Below are positions 25,259 through 34,349 of a stretch of DNA of 38,842 nt, in pieces (the stretch's first letter is position 1; each line of letters begins with the position of its first letter). The translations under genes and the position numbers were made by a program. The stretch lies in assembly GCA_009861545.1 (NCBI GenBank), contig VXME01000077.1:63245-102086 (forward strand), written 5' to 3'. Source of the DNA: Acidobacteriota bacterium. Its GTDB lineage: Bacteria > Acidobacteriota > Vicinamibacteria > Vicinamibacterales > UBA8438. Below the pieces are notes generated by a model. It was not told the DNA's origin and did no database searches. It was given only the letters and a program-made list of their open reading frames with translations.

Positions 25259-26488
25259 ATGCGCAACATTACCGGGCCACCGGTTGTGGACGAGGACCTT
25301 TATGGACGCGAGTACGAACTGACTCGCCTCTGGGAAAAGCTGGAGCAGGGCGAACATGTTCTGATGCTCGCTCCCAGGCGGGTCGGCAAGACCAGCCTGA
25401 TGCTGGAACTCCGCCGCGCGCCTCGCAGGAAGTGGGATGTCGTCTACGTTGACGTCGAAGGCGCCGCCGGCGCCGCGGACTGCGTGGCGGCCATTGTCGC
25501 CGCGCCGGCGGCCGATCCCAGGTATCGGAACCGCTTCGAGGCCATCCCGTTCTCGAACGCCGTCAAGGACGTCCTCGCGCGTCTGCAGTCCGTCAGCGTC
25601 GACGTCTTGCGTGTCGAACTGAAGGACGCAATCGGTCGCGAGTGGGAGCATGCCGCCGATCAGCTTCTGGCGCGCCTGACGAGTCTGCCGGACACCGGCG
25701 GCAATCTCCTGATCATCATCGATGAACTGCCGCTTCTGGTTTCCCGGTTGCTGCGGGCCGGTGAACGGAGGCACGAGGCGGAAATGCTGTTGTCCCGCCT
25801 CCGGCATTGGCGCCAGGCCCCGGCTCTACGCGACCGGATCCGCACGTTGATCGGCGGATCGATTGGTCTCGAAGGTATCCTCCGGCGCGTCGGCCTTTCC
25901 GGCTTGATCAACGACCTCGCACCGTTTCACGTGACGTCATGGAACAGAACTGTCGCCGTCGAGTTTCTCCGAGGCTTGGGGAGCCACTGCGATTTCCATC
26001 TCAGCGAGACATTCATCGCCCGGATGATGGACCTGTTGCAGGACCCCGTTCCATACCACGTACAGCTTTTCTTTTCGGCGCTTCGCGACGCCTGCCGCGG
26101 CGAGGCGTCCCGCGTTTCGCGGGAGATCATCGAACGATGTTTCGAGGAGCGGCTCGCCGGCGCCGGAGGGACGGCCCATCTGGATCACTACGCGGAACGT
26201 CTCGAGATCGCATTCGACGAGCAGGAACATGACCTCGCGCACGACATTCTGAGTCGTGCCTGCCGGCGCAAAGGGGGCGTGAGGCTCACCGCGCTCGGCG
26301 ATATGCGCGGGCAGAGCGAACCGGCGGTTCAGTCAGTGCTGCGGGATCTGGAGGTCGACGGGTATCTGAGGCGCGCGGGCAGCCGGGTCGAGTTCCGCTC
26401 GAACCTTCTGCGGGTATGGTGGCGCAAACACCACGCACGGAGCATCACGCCATGGTTCGCCGGCGGCTCTACAACCCAGCCCAACTGA
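25259..26488 (+). CDS. STAND/AAA-type ATPase with C-terminal winged helix (first of overlapping pair)
   Basis: A 409-residue protein. It opens with the YGRE box (DEDLYGREYELTRLWEKL) common to prokaryotic STAND-like ATPases. Walker A is APRRVGKTS (from residue 38) and Walker B LLIIIDELPLL (D155/E156). GGSIGLE is the probable sensor strand. The last about 80 residues read as a winged helix (RLTALGDMRGQSEPAVQSVL, DLEVDGYLRRAGSRVEFRS). It lacks a recognisable effector domain. The 3' end overlaps the next ATPase by 37 bp. Relatives act as regulators or defence ATPases. The role here is open, and pairing with a TPR-bearing ATPase suggests a sensor complex. Confidence 0.82.
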   Translation: MRNITGPPVVDEDLYGREYELTRLWEKLEQGEHVLMLAPRRVGKTSLMLELRRAPRRKWDVVYVDVEGAAGAADCVAAIVAAPAADPRYRNRFEAIPFSNAVKDVLARLQSVSVDVLRVELKDAIGREWEHAADQLLARLTSLPDTGGNLLIIIDELPLLVSRLLRAGERRHEAEMLLSRLRHWRQAPALRDRIRTLIGGSIGLEGILRRVGLSGLINDLAPFHVTSWNRTVAVEFLRGLGSHCDFHLSETFIARMMDLLQDPVPYHVQLFFSALRDACRGEASRVSREIIERCFEERLAGAGGTAHLDHYAERLEIAFDEQEHDLAHDILSRACRRKGGVRLTALGDMRGQSEPAVQSVLRDLEVDGYLRRAGSRVEFRSNLLRVWWRKHHARSITPWFAGGSTTQPN

Positions 26489-28977
26489 CTCCGGACGAGT
26501 TGAAGACGTCGTTCGTGGCACGCAAGGACACCCTTGCGGAAATGCTCCGTCTTCTCGGCGAGCAGATGCCGAACCGACCCTGCCAGCACGTCATGCTCCT
26601 CGGGCCGCGGGGTATGGGCAAGACCACCCTCGGTTTGCGTTTCCTGCACGCAATCCGCGAAACCCCCGACCTTGCCGCAAACTGGCAGCCGGTGCCATTC
26701 GACGAGGAGAGCTACGGGGTCGACACCCTGGCGGACTTCTGGATTACGGCCTTGCAACACCTGACCGGGGCCACCGGACAGCCGCGTTGGGCAAAGCGGG
26801 CGGCGGCGCTGGTCGAAGACGAGGAGGACGTGGAACGGATCGCAGCCTACGCTCTCGCAGCTTTGCTCGACTTTTGCCAGGCAACCAGGAAGCGGCTGGT
26901 CCTGTTCGTCGAGAGTCTGGATGTCGTGTTCGCCCAGATTCGAGACAAGCGCGACATGCACGCGTTACGCGCCACCCTGATCGAGCGGCCGGACATTCTG
27001 CTGATCGGGTCCGCCAACGCGGTCTTCGATGGCCTCGTGAGCCGTGGCGAGCCGTTCTACGAGTTCTTCCGAATCATCGCTCTCGATGGTCTCGGACTGG
27101 AAGATGCTCGACAAATACTGGCGGCGATTGCAGACAGCGAGGGTCGGCCGGAGGTGACGGATACCCTGCAACGCGACAGCGGCCGGCTGGAGACCATATG
27201 CCGGCTGACGGGCGGCAATCCGAGGCTCTTGGTGCTTGCCAGTCGAGTACTGATCGAATCACCGCTCGGACGTGCGTTCGAGGATCTGGAGCGGCTTGTC
27301 GACGAGCAGACGCCGTACTTCAAGGCCCGGATCGAGGCGCTGCCCTTTCAGGCTCGAAAGGTATTCCATTGTCTCGCGGACGGATGGGCGCCGATGCTGG
27401 CGAAGGAGGTGGCCCGCGCCGCGGGCCTGGGCTCGTCACACGCCAGCGCTCAGCTCAGGCAACTGGTGAACAGGGGCTATGCGAAAGAGATCTGGTTGCC
27501 GGGCGCAAGTCGGACGCGATACGAAGTCAGCGACCGGTTCTACAACATCTATTATCTGCTGCGCTTCTCGCGCACGGGGCGCGATCGTCTCGAACGACTC
27601 GTCGCCTTCCTGCACGACCTCTTCGGACCGGCCGGCATGCGCAAGATGTATCCGGCCGCGCTGGCAAGGCTGCGAACGGAGCGGGCAAGTACCGAAGAAG
27701 TCTCCGAATGGCTTGACGTTCTGGTTCACCACGTGGCTCGCGACCTGCACTACGAAGGACGTGACGAATGGCGCCGTGGGGCGGTGGATCTCGCCTTGAA
27801 TCGTGTAGGTGCGGACTCGCCTGTCGTCGGTGAGATCGAGCGGGCGTTTGCTCTCGGGGACGCAGAGGCGATATGCAGGAAAATCATAGCGGACCGACCG
27901 GAGCACGCGGGAGCATGGGTATTACTGGGTATTGTATTGGTCCAGGATGAACGCATTGAAGACGGCATTGCCGCGTTTGAGCACGTACTGAAGGACGCCA
28001 CCCCTGATGACCCACCGGAATCTCGTTCCATGGCTGCCGGAATCCTGGCATACAAGGGGTGGGCTCTTCATAAGCAAGATCGTCACGAAGAAGCGCTTGC
28101 CTCCTGCCAACGAGCGGCCAAGTACGTGCGTCCGGACGATCCCTTGATGCTACGCTATACGGCTGCCGTAGCCCTGAGACTCAGCGTGGCTGTTCTCCTG
28201 GAGTCCGATCGCCATAAGGAGGCCGTCGCTGTTCTGGCCCGGGCGGCGAGCTATTTTCGCGTGGACGATCCGGCAGCGCTGCGACATGAAGCGGTCAGGG
28301 TGCTATGGGCCAAGGGAGTCGCTCTTTCCCATCTGGAACAACATGAAGAGTCAATCGCGGTATGGCGTCAGGCGTCCGAGTACCTCAGATCGGACGACCC
28401 GGTCGAGTTGCGCCGTTCAGCTTCCACGTTGCTGGCCGTCGGGAGTCGCTGGTTGAATTTCCGTGGGAAGTTCGTTGCGGCGGAAGCTTGTTGCAGGCGG
28501 GCGACGGAGCTCGACCCGCTGCATGACGAATCATGGCGTGTCCTGGCGGAGGGGATTCTCTGGCAAGAGGATGAGCGTTTGCAGGAAAGCGAGGACTGCG
28601 CCCGCCGGGCGGTGGAACTGGCGCCGAACAAATCGAGGGCGTTGCACACGCTTGCCGACGTGCTGGCGCGCCGCGGAGAATGGACGCAGGCCCTGGATCA
28701 ACTTGAACACGCTCTGCGCATCGGCGGCGATGACTTTCAGGAACAGAAATGGCCGGGCTTGACGGATTCGCTCATTCCGGCGGTTGCCGCCGGCCATGGA
28801 CCGCGCGTCAGGCGGATAATGGAAAATGCCGGGTTGGTTGAGTCGATGGAGCCGCTCTGGCACGCGATCAGGGCGGAACTGGGCGAAGAACTCGAACCCT
28901 TACCCACGGAGATCATGGAAACAGTGATCGACATCAGACAGGAGATTGCATCTACTCCCGCGTCGCGTCCAGGCTGA
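26452..28977 (+). CDS. STAND-type ATPase with winged helix and TPR-like repeats (second of pair)
   Basis: An 841-residue protein if started at 26452 (MVRRRLYN, CGGAG upstream); an ATG at 26416 would add 12 residues. Walker A is GPRGMGKTT (51-59); the Walker B region is RLVLFVESLDVVF. NPRLLVLASRVL and a winged helix (ARAAGLGSSHASAQLRQLVN) follow. From about residue 460 to 800, TPR-like helices repeat: AGAWVLLGIVLVQDERIEDG, ILAYKGWALHKQDRHEEAL, AKGVALSHLEQHEESIAVW, LHTLADVLARRGEWTQALDQ. This NTPase-wHTH-TPR order fits a STAND sensor. The last eight codons (TPASRPG and part of the preceding codon) lie in DNA matching a cupin gene tail in antisense, so the native C-terminus may be altered. Confidence 0.82.
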   Translation: MVRRRLYNPAQLTPDELKTSFVARKDTLAEMLRLLGEQMPNRPCQHVMLLGPRGMGKTTLGLRFLHAIRETPDLAANWQPVPFDEESYGVDTLADFWITALQHLTGATGQPRWAKRAAALVEDEEDVERIAAYALAALLDFCQATRKRLVLFVESLDVVFAQIRDKRDMHALRATLIERPDILLIGSANAVFDGLVSRGEPFYEFFRIIALDGLGLEDARQILAAIADSEGRPEVTDTLQRDSGRLETICRLTGGNPRLLVLASRVLIESPLGRAFEDLERLVDEQTPYFKARIEALPFQARKVFHCLADGWAPMLAKEVARAAGLGSSHASAQLRQLVNRGYAKEIWLPGASRTRYEVSDRFYNIYYLLRFSRTGRDRLERLVAFLHDLFGPAGMRKMYPAALARLRTERASTEEVSEWLDVLVHHVARDLHYEGRDEWRRGAVDLALNRVGADSPVVGEIERAFALGDAEAICRKIIADRPEHAGAWVLLGIVLVQDERIEDGIAAFEHVLKDATPDDPPESRSMAAGILAYKGWALHKQDRHEEALASCQRAAKYVRPDDPLMLRYTAAVALRLSVAVLLESDRHKEAVAVLARAASYFRVDDPAALRHEAVRVLWAKGVALSHLEQHEESIAVWRQASEYLRSDDPVELRRSASTLLAVGSRWLNFRGKFVAAEACCRRATELDPLHDESWRVLAEGILWQEDERLQESEDCARRAVELAPNKSRALHTLADVLARRGEWTQALDQLEHALRIGGDDFQEQKWPGLTDSLIPAVAAGHGPRVRRIMENAGLVESMEPLWHAIRAELGEELEPLPTEIMETVIDIRQEIASTPASRPG

Positions 28978-29074
28978 CCACCGGCTCGACACCGACCACC
29001 TCCGCGCTGTGGACCGCCCCGCGCGGCACGGCGAGGCAGTTGCCGGCTTCGAGCACGGCGTCGACGTCGCCCAT
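28952..29074 (-). pseudogene. Duplicated 3' fragment of the cupin gene
   Basis: These 123 bases align without gaps to 31006-31128, with 11 mismatches by my count (about 91% identity). They encode the last 40 codons of the cupin gene at 31006, including the stop: MGDVDAVLEAGNCLAVPRG and VVSLDATRE. There is no usable start or upstream cupin sequence beyond 29074. The match begins exactly at the stop codon on the low-coordinate side. The direct repeats at 28952 and 31006 bracket the DUF4143 ATPase gene. Confidence 0.85.
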
Positions 29075-29439
29075 GGTAGCTGACCCCCGCCGTCGCACTT
29101 GCCCTCGAACGCGACGCCCTCGGCACCGGCTCCATCGGCGACGCGAGGTCGAGATCGGCCAGCAGGAGTACAATCGCCAGCGTCCACCCCGGCGTGAGGC
29201 GGCAAACGAACACGTTTCCCACATCCGGTTGTGGCTGCTGTTCGAACCGTCTCCGTCCGCCGTGAGTAGCAAATCTTTGCGCTCGTGCTCCTGGCGCTGC
29301 GGTCACCGAGGCTGGTTATCGGATTGGCGCTCTTGGCGGTATGGTGCTGGGCGTAGTGATGCGGGTCATCCTCGTGGCTGCGGGGTTCCCGGTGCGGGGG
29401 GAGCCGGCTTCGCAGTCGGATTCTGGACCGGACGAACGC
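29075..29439. other. Gene-less debris between the cupin fragment and the DUF4143 ATPase
   Basis: About 365 bp with no convincing gene. Short open stretches on both strands look like gene remnants: a hydrophobic plus-strand piece (LVLLALRSPRLVIGLALLAV, roughly 29280-29345) closed by stops, and a minus-strand piece reading TPGWTLAIVLLLADLDLA. Neither has a start with a ribosome-binding site. No repeat, tRNA or terminator was recognised. It probably records past insertion or deletion events. Confidence 0.5.
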
Positions 29440-30951
29440 TCACCGCAGCAGCAGGAAGGTCGACAGCGGAAGACTGACGATCCGCGGGTCGTCCACCACG
29501 CCGGAGGCGTCCTGAGTGATCAGGATGCCGAAAGCGGCGTTGTTCACCGTCTTCTCGAGGAACGAACGAAGACCCGCGGTGTCGCGGTGGGGATCGATGC
29601 GTCGCTGATACTTGACCTCGACCGGTACGCGCAGGACGCCGACGGTCAGCACGAAATCCACCTCGCGATCGGCGCCGCGCTCGGGCCAGTGCGCGATGTC
29701 GAGCCCGGCGACCAGGGATGCGGCCGAGCCGAAGACGCTCTCGGCGAGGTGTCCGGCCTGTGTCGTCAGGTCCGGGCGCTCCGCGAGGGCGTCCGGTGCG
29801 AGCGGGACCTGTTCCTGCAGCCAGCATGCGCGTAGCGCGTGGTCGGCGAGGCACAGCTTGGGACCGCCGCGGTTCTTTCGCAGACGCACGTCCAGCGGCG
29901 GGACGAGCCTGACGAGGAGCGTGTCTGCCAACAGGTTGAGATAGCGCGTCACCCGCCGTCCGTCGACGGGCATGTTCAGCGACAGGCCGACCTGCTCGGC
30001 CAGCTCCGATATGGCGGGGGCGAGGCCCGCGTAACGGCAGGTCAGTTGAAGGAGGGCCTCCAGCAACCCGACGTCTCGTCGGCGGCCTCCGTTGGGAACA
30101 TCGTGGCGGATCACCCTGCGAATCACGGTTTCCTGCAGGAGATCGGAAAGATCCGCCCAGTCGACGTTCTTCCGTTTGTGGACGATCGGGTAGCCCCCGC
30201 GTTCCGAGAAGTGCCGGAAGGCGTCCGTTCGGAAGCTTGAGTGCCGCAGGCCATGCTCGCGGAGGTCGGTCCAGAACGCCTTGTCGACGATGGCGCTCAG
30301 GCCGTTTGTGGGAAGAAACGGCTTCGGGGTCTCCAGTCCGTGCAGCGGACCGATCTCCGTCAGGGAGAAAACGCCGGCTTCGATAGTGCTGATCCGTCCG
30401 GCGAGGCTGTCGCGTCCCTGCTCGATGCGCAGGGCGGAACTGCCGGTGATCATGGTGCGCACGGAAGCGTTGTCCACGAGGAACTTCAATTGCACGTGCC
30501 AGCCGCTCACGACCTGCACCTCGTCGAAGAGGAGATGCGCCCATCGACCGGCGCGGGCCAGGCGGTTGAAGTGCGTTCCGGCGATGTGGTGCTCGAACCA
30601 GTCCGCGATGCGCAGGATCGGGTCCACGAGAGCCTGCAGCGACCCCAACTCGTCGAACTGCACGCGGAGGATCCTGTTCGGCGGGATGCCCTCGGCCAGT
30701 AGGTCCTCGATGATCTGGAGCTGCGCCGTGGTCTTGCCCACCTGACGGGGGCCGCGCACCGCGACGATGGGTGCAAGTTCCAGATTCAACCGGCGCCGGA
30801 TCTGGCCGACGAGGTGGCGTCGCGGGCCGGGTTGCACCGGCGCGGGCTCGCCCGTCCACCAGGGGTTCTGGCGGCGCAGATCGGCGACCAGACCTGGAGG
30901 AAGCTCCGGGACAGGGAACACCGAACCGCTTTCGTTCATGGATCGGATCAT
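29440..30951 (-). CDS. AAA ATPase with DUF4143 domain
   Basis: A 503-residue protein. Walker A is RGPRQVGKTT, and the Walker B region LLFDEVQVVSGW is followed by the MITGSSALRI sensor. The C-terminal part (ISELAEQVGLSLNMPVD, RYLNLLADTLLVRLVPPL) is DUF4143-like. The last segment GADREVDFVL ... VPVEVKYQ has the E/D...ExK pattern of PD-(D/E)XK nuclease-like folds common at the end of these proteins. Such ATPases are widespread accessory genes of uncertain function. Starts at 30951 and 30939 are both possible, neither with a strong ribosome-binding site. It is downstream of the cupin gene on the same strand, and flanked by the duplicated cupin tails. Confidence 0.88.
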   Translation of the reverse strand: MIRSMNESGSVFPVPELPPGLVADLRRQNPWWTGEPAPVQPGPRRHLVGQIRRRLNLELAPIVAVRGPRQVGKTTAQLQIIEDLLAEGIPPNRILRVQFDELGSLQALVDPILRIADWFEHHIAGTHFNRLARAGRWAHLLFDEVQVVSGWHVQLKFLVDNASVRTMITGSSALRIEQGRDSLAGRISTIEAGVFSLTEIGPLHGLETPKPFLPTNGLSAIVDKAFWTDLREHGLRHSSFRTDAFRHFSERGGYPIVHKRKNVDWADLSDLLQETVIRRVIRHDVPNGGRRRDVGLLEALLQLTCRYAGLAPAISELAEQVGLSLNMPVDGRRVTRYLNLLADTLLVRLVPPLDVRLRKNRGGPKLCLADHALRACWLQEQVPLAPDALAERPDLTTQAGHLAESVFGSAASLVAGLDIAHWPERGADREVDFVLTVGVLRVPVEVKYQRRIDPHRDTAGLRSFLEKTVNNAAFGILITQDASGVVDDPRIVSLPLSTFLLLR

Positions 30952-31005
30952 GAAGCGGGACGTCGATGGTTGGGCGAGCCGCGGATCCGGACCGAGCGAA
31001 TCCCG

Positions 31006-31314
31006 CTACTCCCGCGTCGCGTCCAGGCTGACCACCGGTTCGTCGCCGACCACCTCCGCGCTGTGGAGCGCGCCGCGCGGTACGGCGAGGCAGTCGCCCG
31101 CTTCGAGCACAACGTCGACCTCGCCCATCGTCATCCGGAACCGGCCGGAGACGACGGCGTCGATCTTGTCGATGCCGTGGGTGTGCGGCGGGAAGCGCGT
31201 GCCGGGCGGATAGACGTAGCGCGACACGGCGTAGCCGCGCGCCTCCAGCTTGCGCCGAAGGGCCTGCTCGGAGAGCGGCCCCTCGGCGGCGGCGTCCCAG
31301 TGCTCGACGCTCAC
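31006..31314 (-). CDS. Small cupin-fold protein
   Basis: A 102-residue single-domain cupin. Motif 1 is FPPHTHGIDKIDAVVSG, with HxH present but the usual Glu not obvious. Motif 2 is GDCLAVPRGALHSAEV, with P-x-G-x-x-H. The GTG start at 31314 overlaps the deacetylase stop by four bases (GTGA), so translation is coupled. Cupins of this size bind a metal and small ligands and may act as isomerases or dioxygenases; the substrate is unknown. Its 3' 123 bp are duplicated at 28952. Confidence 0.85.
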   Translation of the reverse strand: MSVEHWDAAAEGPLSEQALRRKLEARGYAVSRYVYPPGTRFPPHTHGIDKIDAVVSGRFRMTMGEVDVVLEAGDCLAVPRGALHSAEVVGDEPVVSLDATRE

Positions 31315-32294
31315 AGCCCCGCCTGCTCCTTCACGTAGCGCGCCACCTGCTCGTGCGTCGCGAACCAGACGTCGCCTTTCGCCTTGATGTGGTCGACGAG
31401 CTCCTCGAGGATCACCATGCGCGAGCGGTGGCCGATGATGTGCGGATGCGTGGTCAGGAGGAACATCGTCCCTTCCTCGTAGGCCTTGTCGAACTCGTCG
31501 ATGTAGACCTGCAGCAGCTCGCGGGGCGGCGTGTAGCTGTTGCCGCGCGGGTTCAGCAGCGGCGCGTCGTCGAGGATCCACTCCACCGGCAACTCGACGA
31601 TGCCGGTCGGCTCACCGTTCTGCATGAGCTCGTAGGGGCGGTCGTCGGCCATCAGCGAGCTGTCGTAGAGGAATCCCATCCCGCGGATGATGTCGAGCGT
31701 GTTGGGGCTGAAGTTCCACGACGGGGCGCGGTAGCCGACGGGGCGGCTGCCGGTGACCTGCTCCAGGTAGTCGGTCGCGCGGATGACGAGGTCCCGTTCG
31801 GTCTCGGCGTCCAGCGCACTGTTCAGCTCGTGGATCCAGCCGTGCACCGCGAACTCGTGGCGCCCCGAGGCCTGGATGACATCGATCATGTCCGGCCGCA
31901 GCACCAGGCTGACCGCCGGGATGAAGAACGACGCCGGGATCTCGTGCCGGTCCATCAGGTCGACGACCCGCTGCAGGCCGACCCGCGCGCCGTACTCGCC
32001 CTGGGACATCGCGCCGATGGATGGATTGGCGTTGCGCCCGATCAGGATGGTGTCGTTGTCGACGTCGAACGAGATCATCACCGCCACGCGGGCGCCGTTC
32101 GGCCACGATTCCGGCTGCAGGCTGCGGCCGGCGCGGACGCGGTTGGCGATGGCCCGGATCTCGTCGAGGTCGAGGTAGATGCCCGGCTGATCGGTCTGGG
32201 CCCGCACGGCGTTCGTCAGCAGGCTGCTGCCGGCCAGCCAGCCCAAGGTAGTGGCGGCGGCGATGCTCGCGATGCGCTTCCAGGTCATGGTCAC
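31311..32294 (-). CDS. Secreted polysaccharide deacetylase-like protein (PuuE/CE4 type)
   Basis: A 327-residue protein with an N-terminal export segment (ASIAAATTLGWLAGSSLL). NodB-type motifs are present: ISFDVDND (catalytic and metal Asp), VHGWIHEL, GYRAPSWNFS and LLTTHPHIIGH. The arrangement resembles the PuuE/allantoinase-like branch rather than chitin deacetylases. The GTG at 32294 overlaps the peptidase stop by four bases; an ATG at 32288 has better spacing from GAGGGA. It lies in an overlapping operon with the S9 peptidase upstream and the cupin downstream. Confidence 0.88.
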   Translation of the reverse strand: MTMTWKRIASIAAATTLGWLAGSSLLTNAVRAQTDQPGIYLDLDEIRAIANRVRAGRSLQPESWPNGARVAVMISFDVDNDTILIGRNANPSIGAMSQGEYGARVGLQRVVDLMDRHEIPASFFIPAVSLVLRPDMIDVIQASGRHEFAVHGWIHELNSALDAETERDLVIRATDYLEQVTGSRPVGYRAPSWNFSPNTLDIIRGMGFLYDSSLMADDRPYELMQNGEPTGIVELPVEWILDDAPLLNPRGNSYTPPRELLQVYIDEFDKAYEEGTMFLLTTHPHIIGHRSRMVILEELVDHIKAKGDVWFATHEQVARYVKEQAGL

Positions 32295-34348
32295 TGTCCC
32301 TCGTCGTCCGCGGTTTCCGCCGGCTCCGCCTCGTGCGGCTGGTCCTCGCTGATCGGCGGGTTGTCCACGTGCTCGCCGAAGAACGCGGCGTAGCGCCGCA
32401 GGCGATCCATCTGGTGCAGCGGCTCGACGATGCCGTGCCCCTCGCGCGGGAAGCGGACGAAGGTGACGTCCTTGCCGAGGTCCCGCAGCGCCCGGTAGAA
32501 CTCGACCGACTGCTCCGGGGGCACCCGCGTGTCGCTGCCCCCGTGCATCAGGAGCACCGGGCTCTTCACGTCGGCCACGTAGGTCATGGGGGAGTGCTCG
32601 CGGTAGTTGTCGGTGGCGGTCCAGGGCGTCCCGCCGAAGAACGACGCCAGGTAGTCCTGGAGGTCGTTGGTGCTGTACATGCTGTAGAGGTTCGTCAGAC
32701 CCGCTCCCGGCGAGACGGCCTTGAAGCGATCGGTCTGGGTGACGATCCAGGCCGACAGATACCCGCCGTAGCTCCAGCCGTAGCAGATGAGGCGATCAGG
32801 GGCGGCCCAGCCCATCTCGATGGCGTGATCCACACCGGTCATCACGTCGTCGTAGTCGGTGATGCCCCAGTTGTCGATGTTGGCGCTCACGAACGCCTGG
32901 CCGTAGTTGGTGCTGCCGCGGAAATTGGGCTGCAGGACGACGTAGCCGTTGCCCGCGAAGAACTGGGTCGTGGCGTTGAAGGCGGCCAGGGACGCGCCCG
33001 TGGGTCCGCCGTGCGGATTGACGATGAACGGATAGGCGACGCCTTCCTCGTAACCGACCGGCTTCGTCAGCACGCCCTCGACCGGGTCGCCGTCGCTGTT
33101 GGTCCAGCGGACGGTCTCCACCGTGCCGAGTTGCACGCCCTCATCCCGGAGCCAGGCGTTCGCGTCGGTCAGGCGGACGGGCTCGCCGCCGGCGGTGGCG
33201 GTGTAGATCTCCGAAGGCCGGTCGGGGCTGGTATGGACCCACGCCCAGCGCGTTCCGTCGTCGGAGAGCGACCAGGCGCTGTTGCGCCCGCCCGGCGCCG
33301 ACGCGGTGATCACCGCACCCGACTCGACGCTCACCCGGAACAGGCCGTTGGAGGTGCCCTCGCCGGTCGGCCAGAAGACGTACCGCCCGTTCGCCGACCA
33401 GATGGGGACCGAGAAGTTCCGGTCGACGTCCTCCAGGAGCACACGCGGCTCGCCGCCGCCGGCCGGGGCCAGGTACAGCTTGTCGTGCAGCGTGTTGCTC
33501 GAAGCGGCGGCGTTCGAGGCGAACGCGATGGTCCGGCCGTCGGGAGACCACCGCGGCGACGTGTCGCTCCCGCCGTTCTCGTGGAGCAGGCGCCGCTCGC
33601 CGGTCTCCACGTCGACTACCCACAGGTCGCTGCGCCAGGCGTCGTTGGCCGTCGGATTGGGGCGGGTCTCGAACGCCACCTGCCGCGAGTCGGGCGACCA
33701 GTCGGGATTCCGGACCGTGAAGTCGCCCTCGGTGAGCCGCCGCGTCTCGGAAGTGTCCAGATCGTGCAGCCAGAGATGTGTCATCCGGTGCAGTGCGTCG
33801 ACCACCTCGGCGTCGCCCTGTTCTCTCCTGCGCTTCTCTTCCTCCTCGGGGAGCGGGTCGCGCGCCGTGAACAGCAGCGCCGAGCCGTCGGGCGCGAACG
33901 AGAACGAGCCCACGGATTCGTCGTGCCCGGTCACCTGCCACGCCTCGCCGCCGTCGGCGTACAGGAAGTGCACCTGCGTCTTCGCGTCCGATTCCTCGCC
34001 GCGTGCGGCCAGGAAGGCGATGATCCCGCCGTCGGGCGACCACGCCGGCGCGGTGGCGTTCTGCGGACCGCGCGTGAGCTGCCGGTTGCCGGTCCCGTCG
34101 ACGCGGACGCGCCACAGGTGGGTGACCGCGGCCAGGTCGTCGGCGTCCATGTCGCGCGTCCTGAGCGTGTAGGCGACCCACTCGCCGTCGGGCGACAGCT
34201 CGGGGGACCCGACCTGGTTTATGCGCAGGGTGTCGCGGGCGGAGAGGACGCGGGGCCCGGCTTCCTCCTGCGCCAGGGCCGGGCTCCCGCAGACGACGAG
34301 CGTCACGCCCGCGGCGACGATGACAAGGGGTATCCGTTGACTTCGCAT
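32291..34348 (-). CDS. Secreted S9-family (prolyl oligopeptidase-type) peptidase
   Basis: A 685-residue protein starting at 34348 with AAGGA upstream. The signal peptide ends PALAQ. The N-terminal two thirds are a beta-propeller of TolB-like strands (SPELSPDGEWVAYTLR, APAWSPDGGIIAFLA, NPDWSPDSRQVAFET, SPRWSPDGRTIAFAS). The C-terminal alpha/beta hydrolase domain has Ser in CYGWSYGGYLSAW, Asp in MHGGSDTRVP and His in PREGHGIVEP. This is a dipeptidyl/acylaminoacyl-peptidase-type enzyme acting on exported peptides. Its start lies two bases beyond the stop of the small membrane protein. Confidence 0.93.
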   Translation of the reverse strand: MRSQRIPLVIVAAGVTLVVCGSPALAQEEAGPRVLSARDTLRINQVGSPELSPDGEWVAYTLRTRDMDADDLAAVTHLWRVRVDGTGNRQLTRGPQNATAPAWSPDGGIIAFLAARGEESDAKTQVHFLYADGGEAWQVTGHDESVGSFSFAPDGSALLFTARDPLPEEEEKRRREQGDAEVVDALHRMTHLWLHDLDTSETRRLTEGDFTVRNPDWSPDSRQVAFETRPNPTANDAWRSDLWVVDVETGERRLLHENGGSDTSPRWSPDGRTIAFASNAAASSNTLHDKLYLAPAGGGEPRVLLEDVDRNFSVPIWSANGRYVFWPTGEGTSNGLFRVSVESGAVITASAPGGRNSAWSLSDDGTRWAWVHTSPDRPSEIYTATAGGEPVRLTDANAWLRDEGVQLGTVETVRWTNSDGDPVEGVLTKPVGYEEGVAYPFIVNPHGGPTGASLAAFNATTQFFAGNGYVVLQPNFRGSTNYGQAFVSANIDNWGITDYDDVMTGVDHAIEMGWAAPDRLICYGWSYGGYLSAWIVTQTDRFKAVSPGAGLTNLYSMYSTNDLQDYLASFFGGTPWTATDNYREHSPMTYVADVKSPVLLMHGGSDTRVPPEQSVEFYRALRDLGKDVTFVRFPREGHGIVEPLHQMDRLRRYAAFFGEHVDNPPISEDQPHEAEPAETADDEGQ

Positions 34349-34349
34349 G

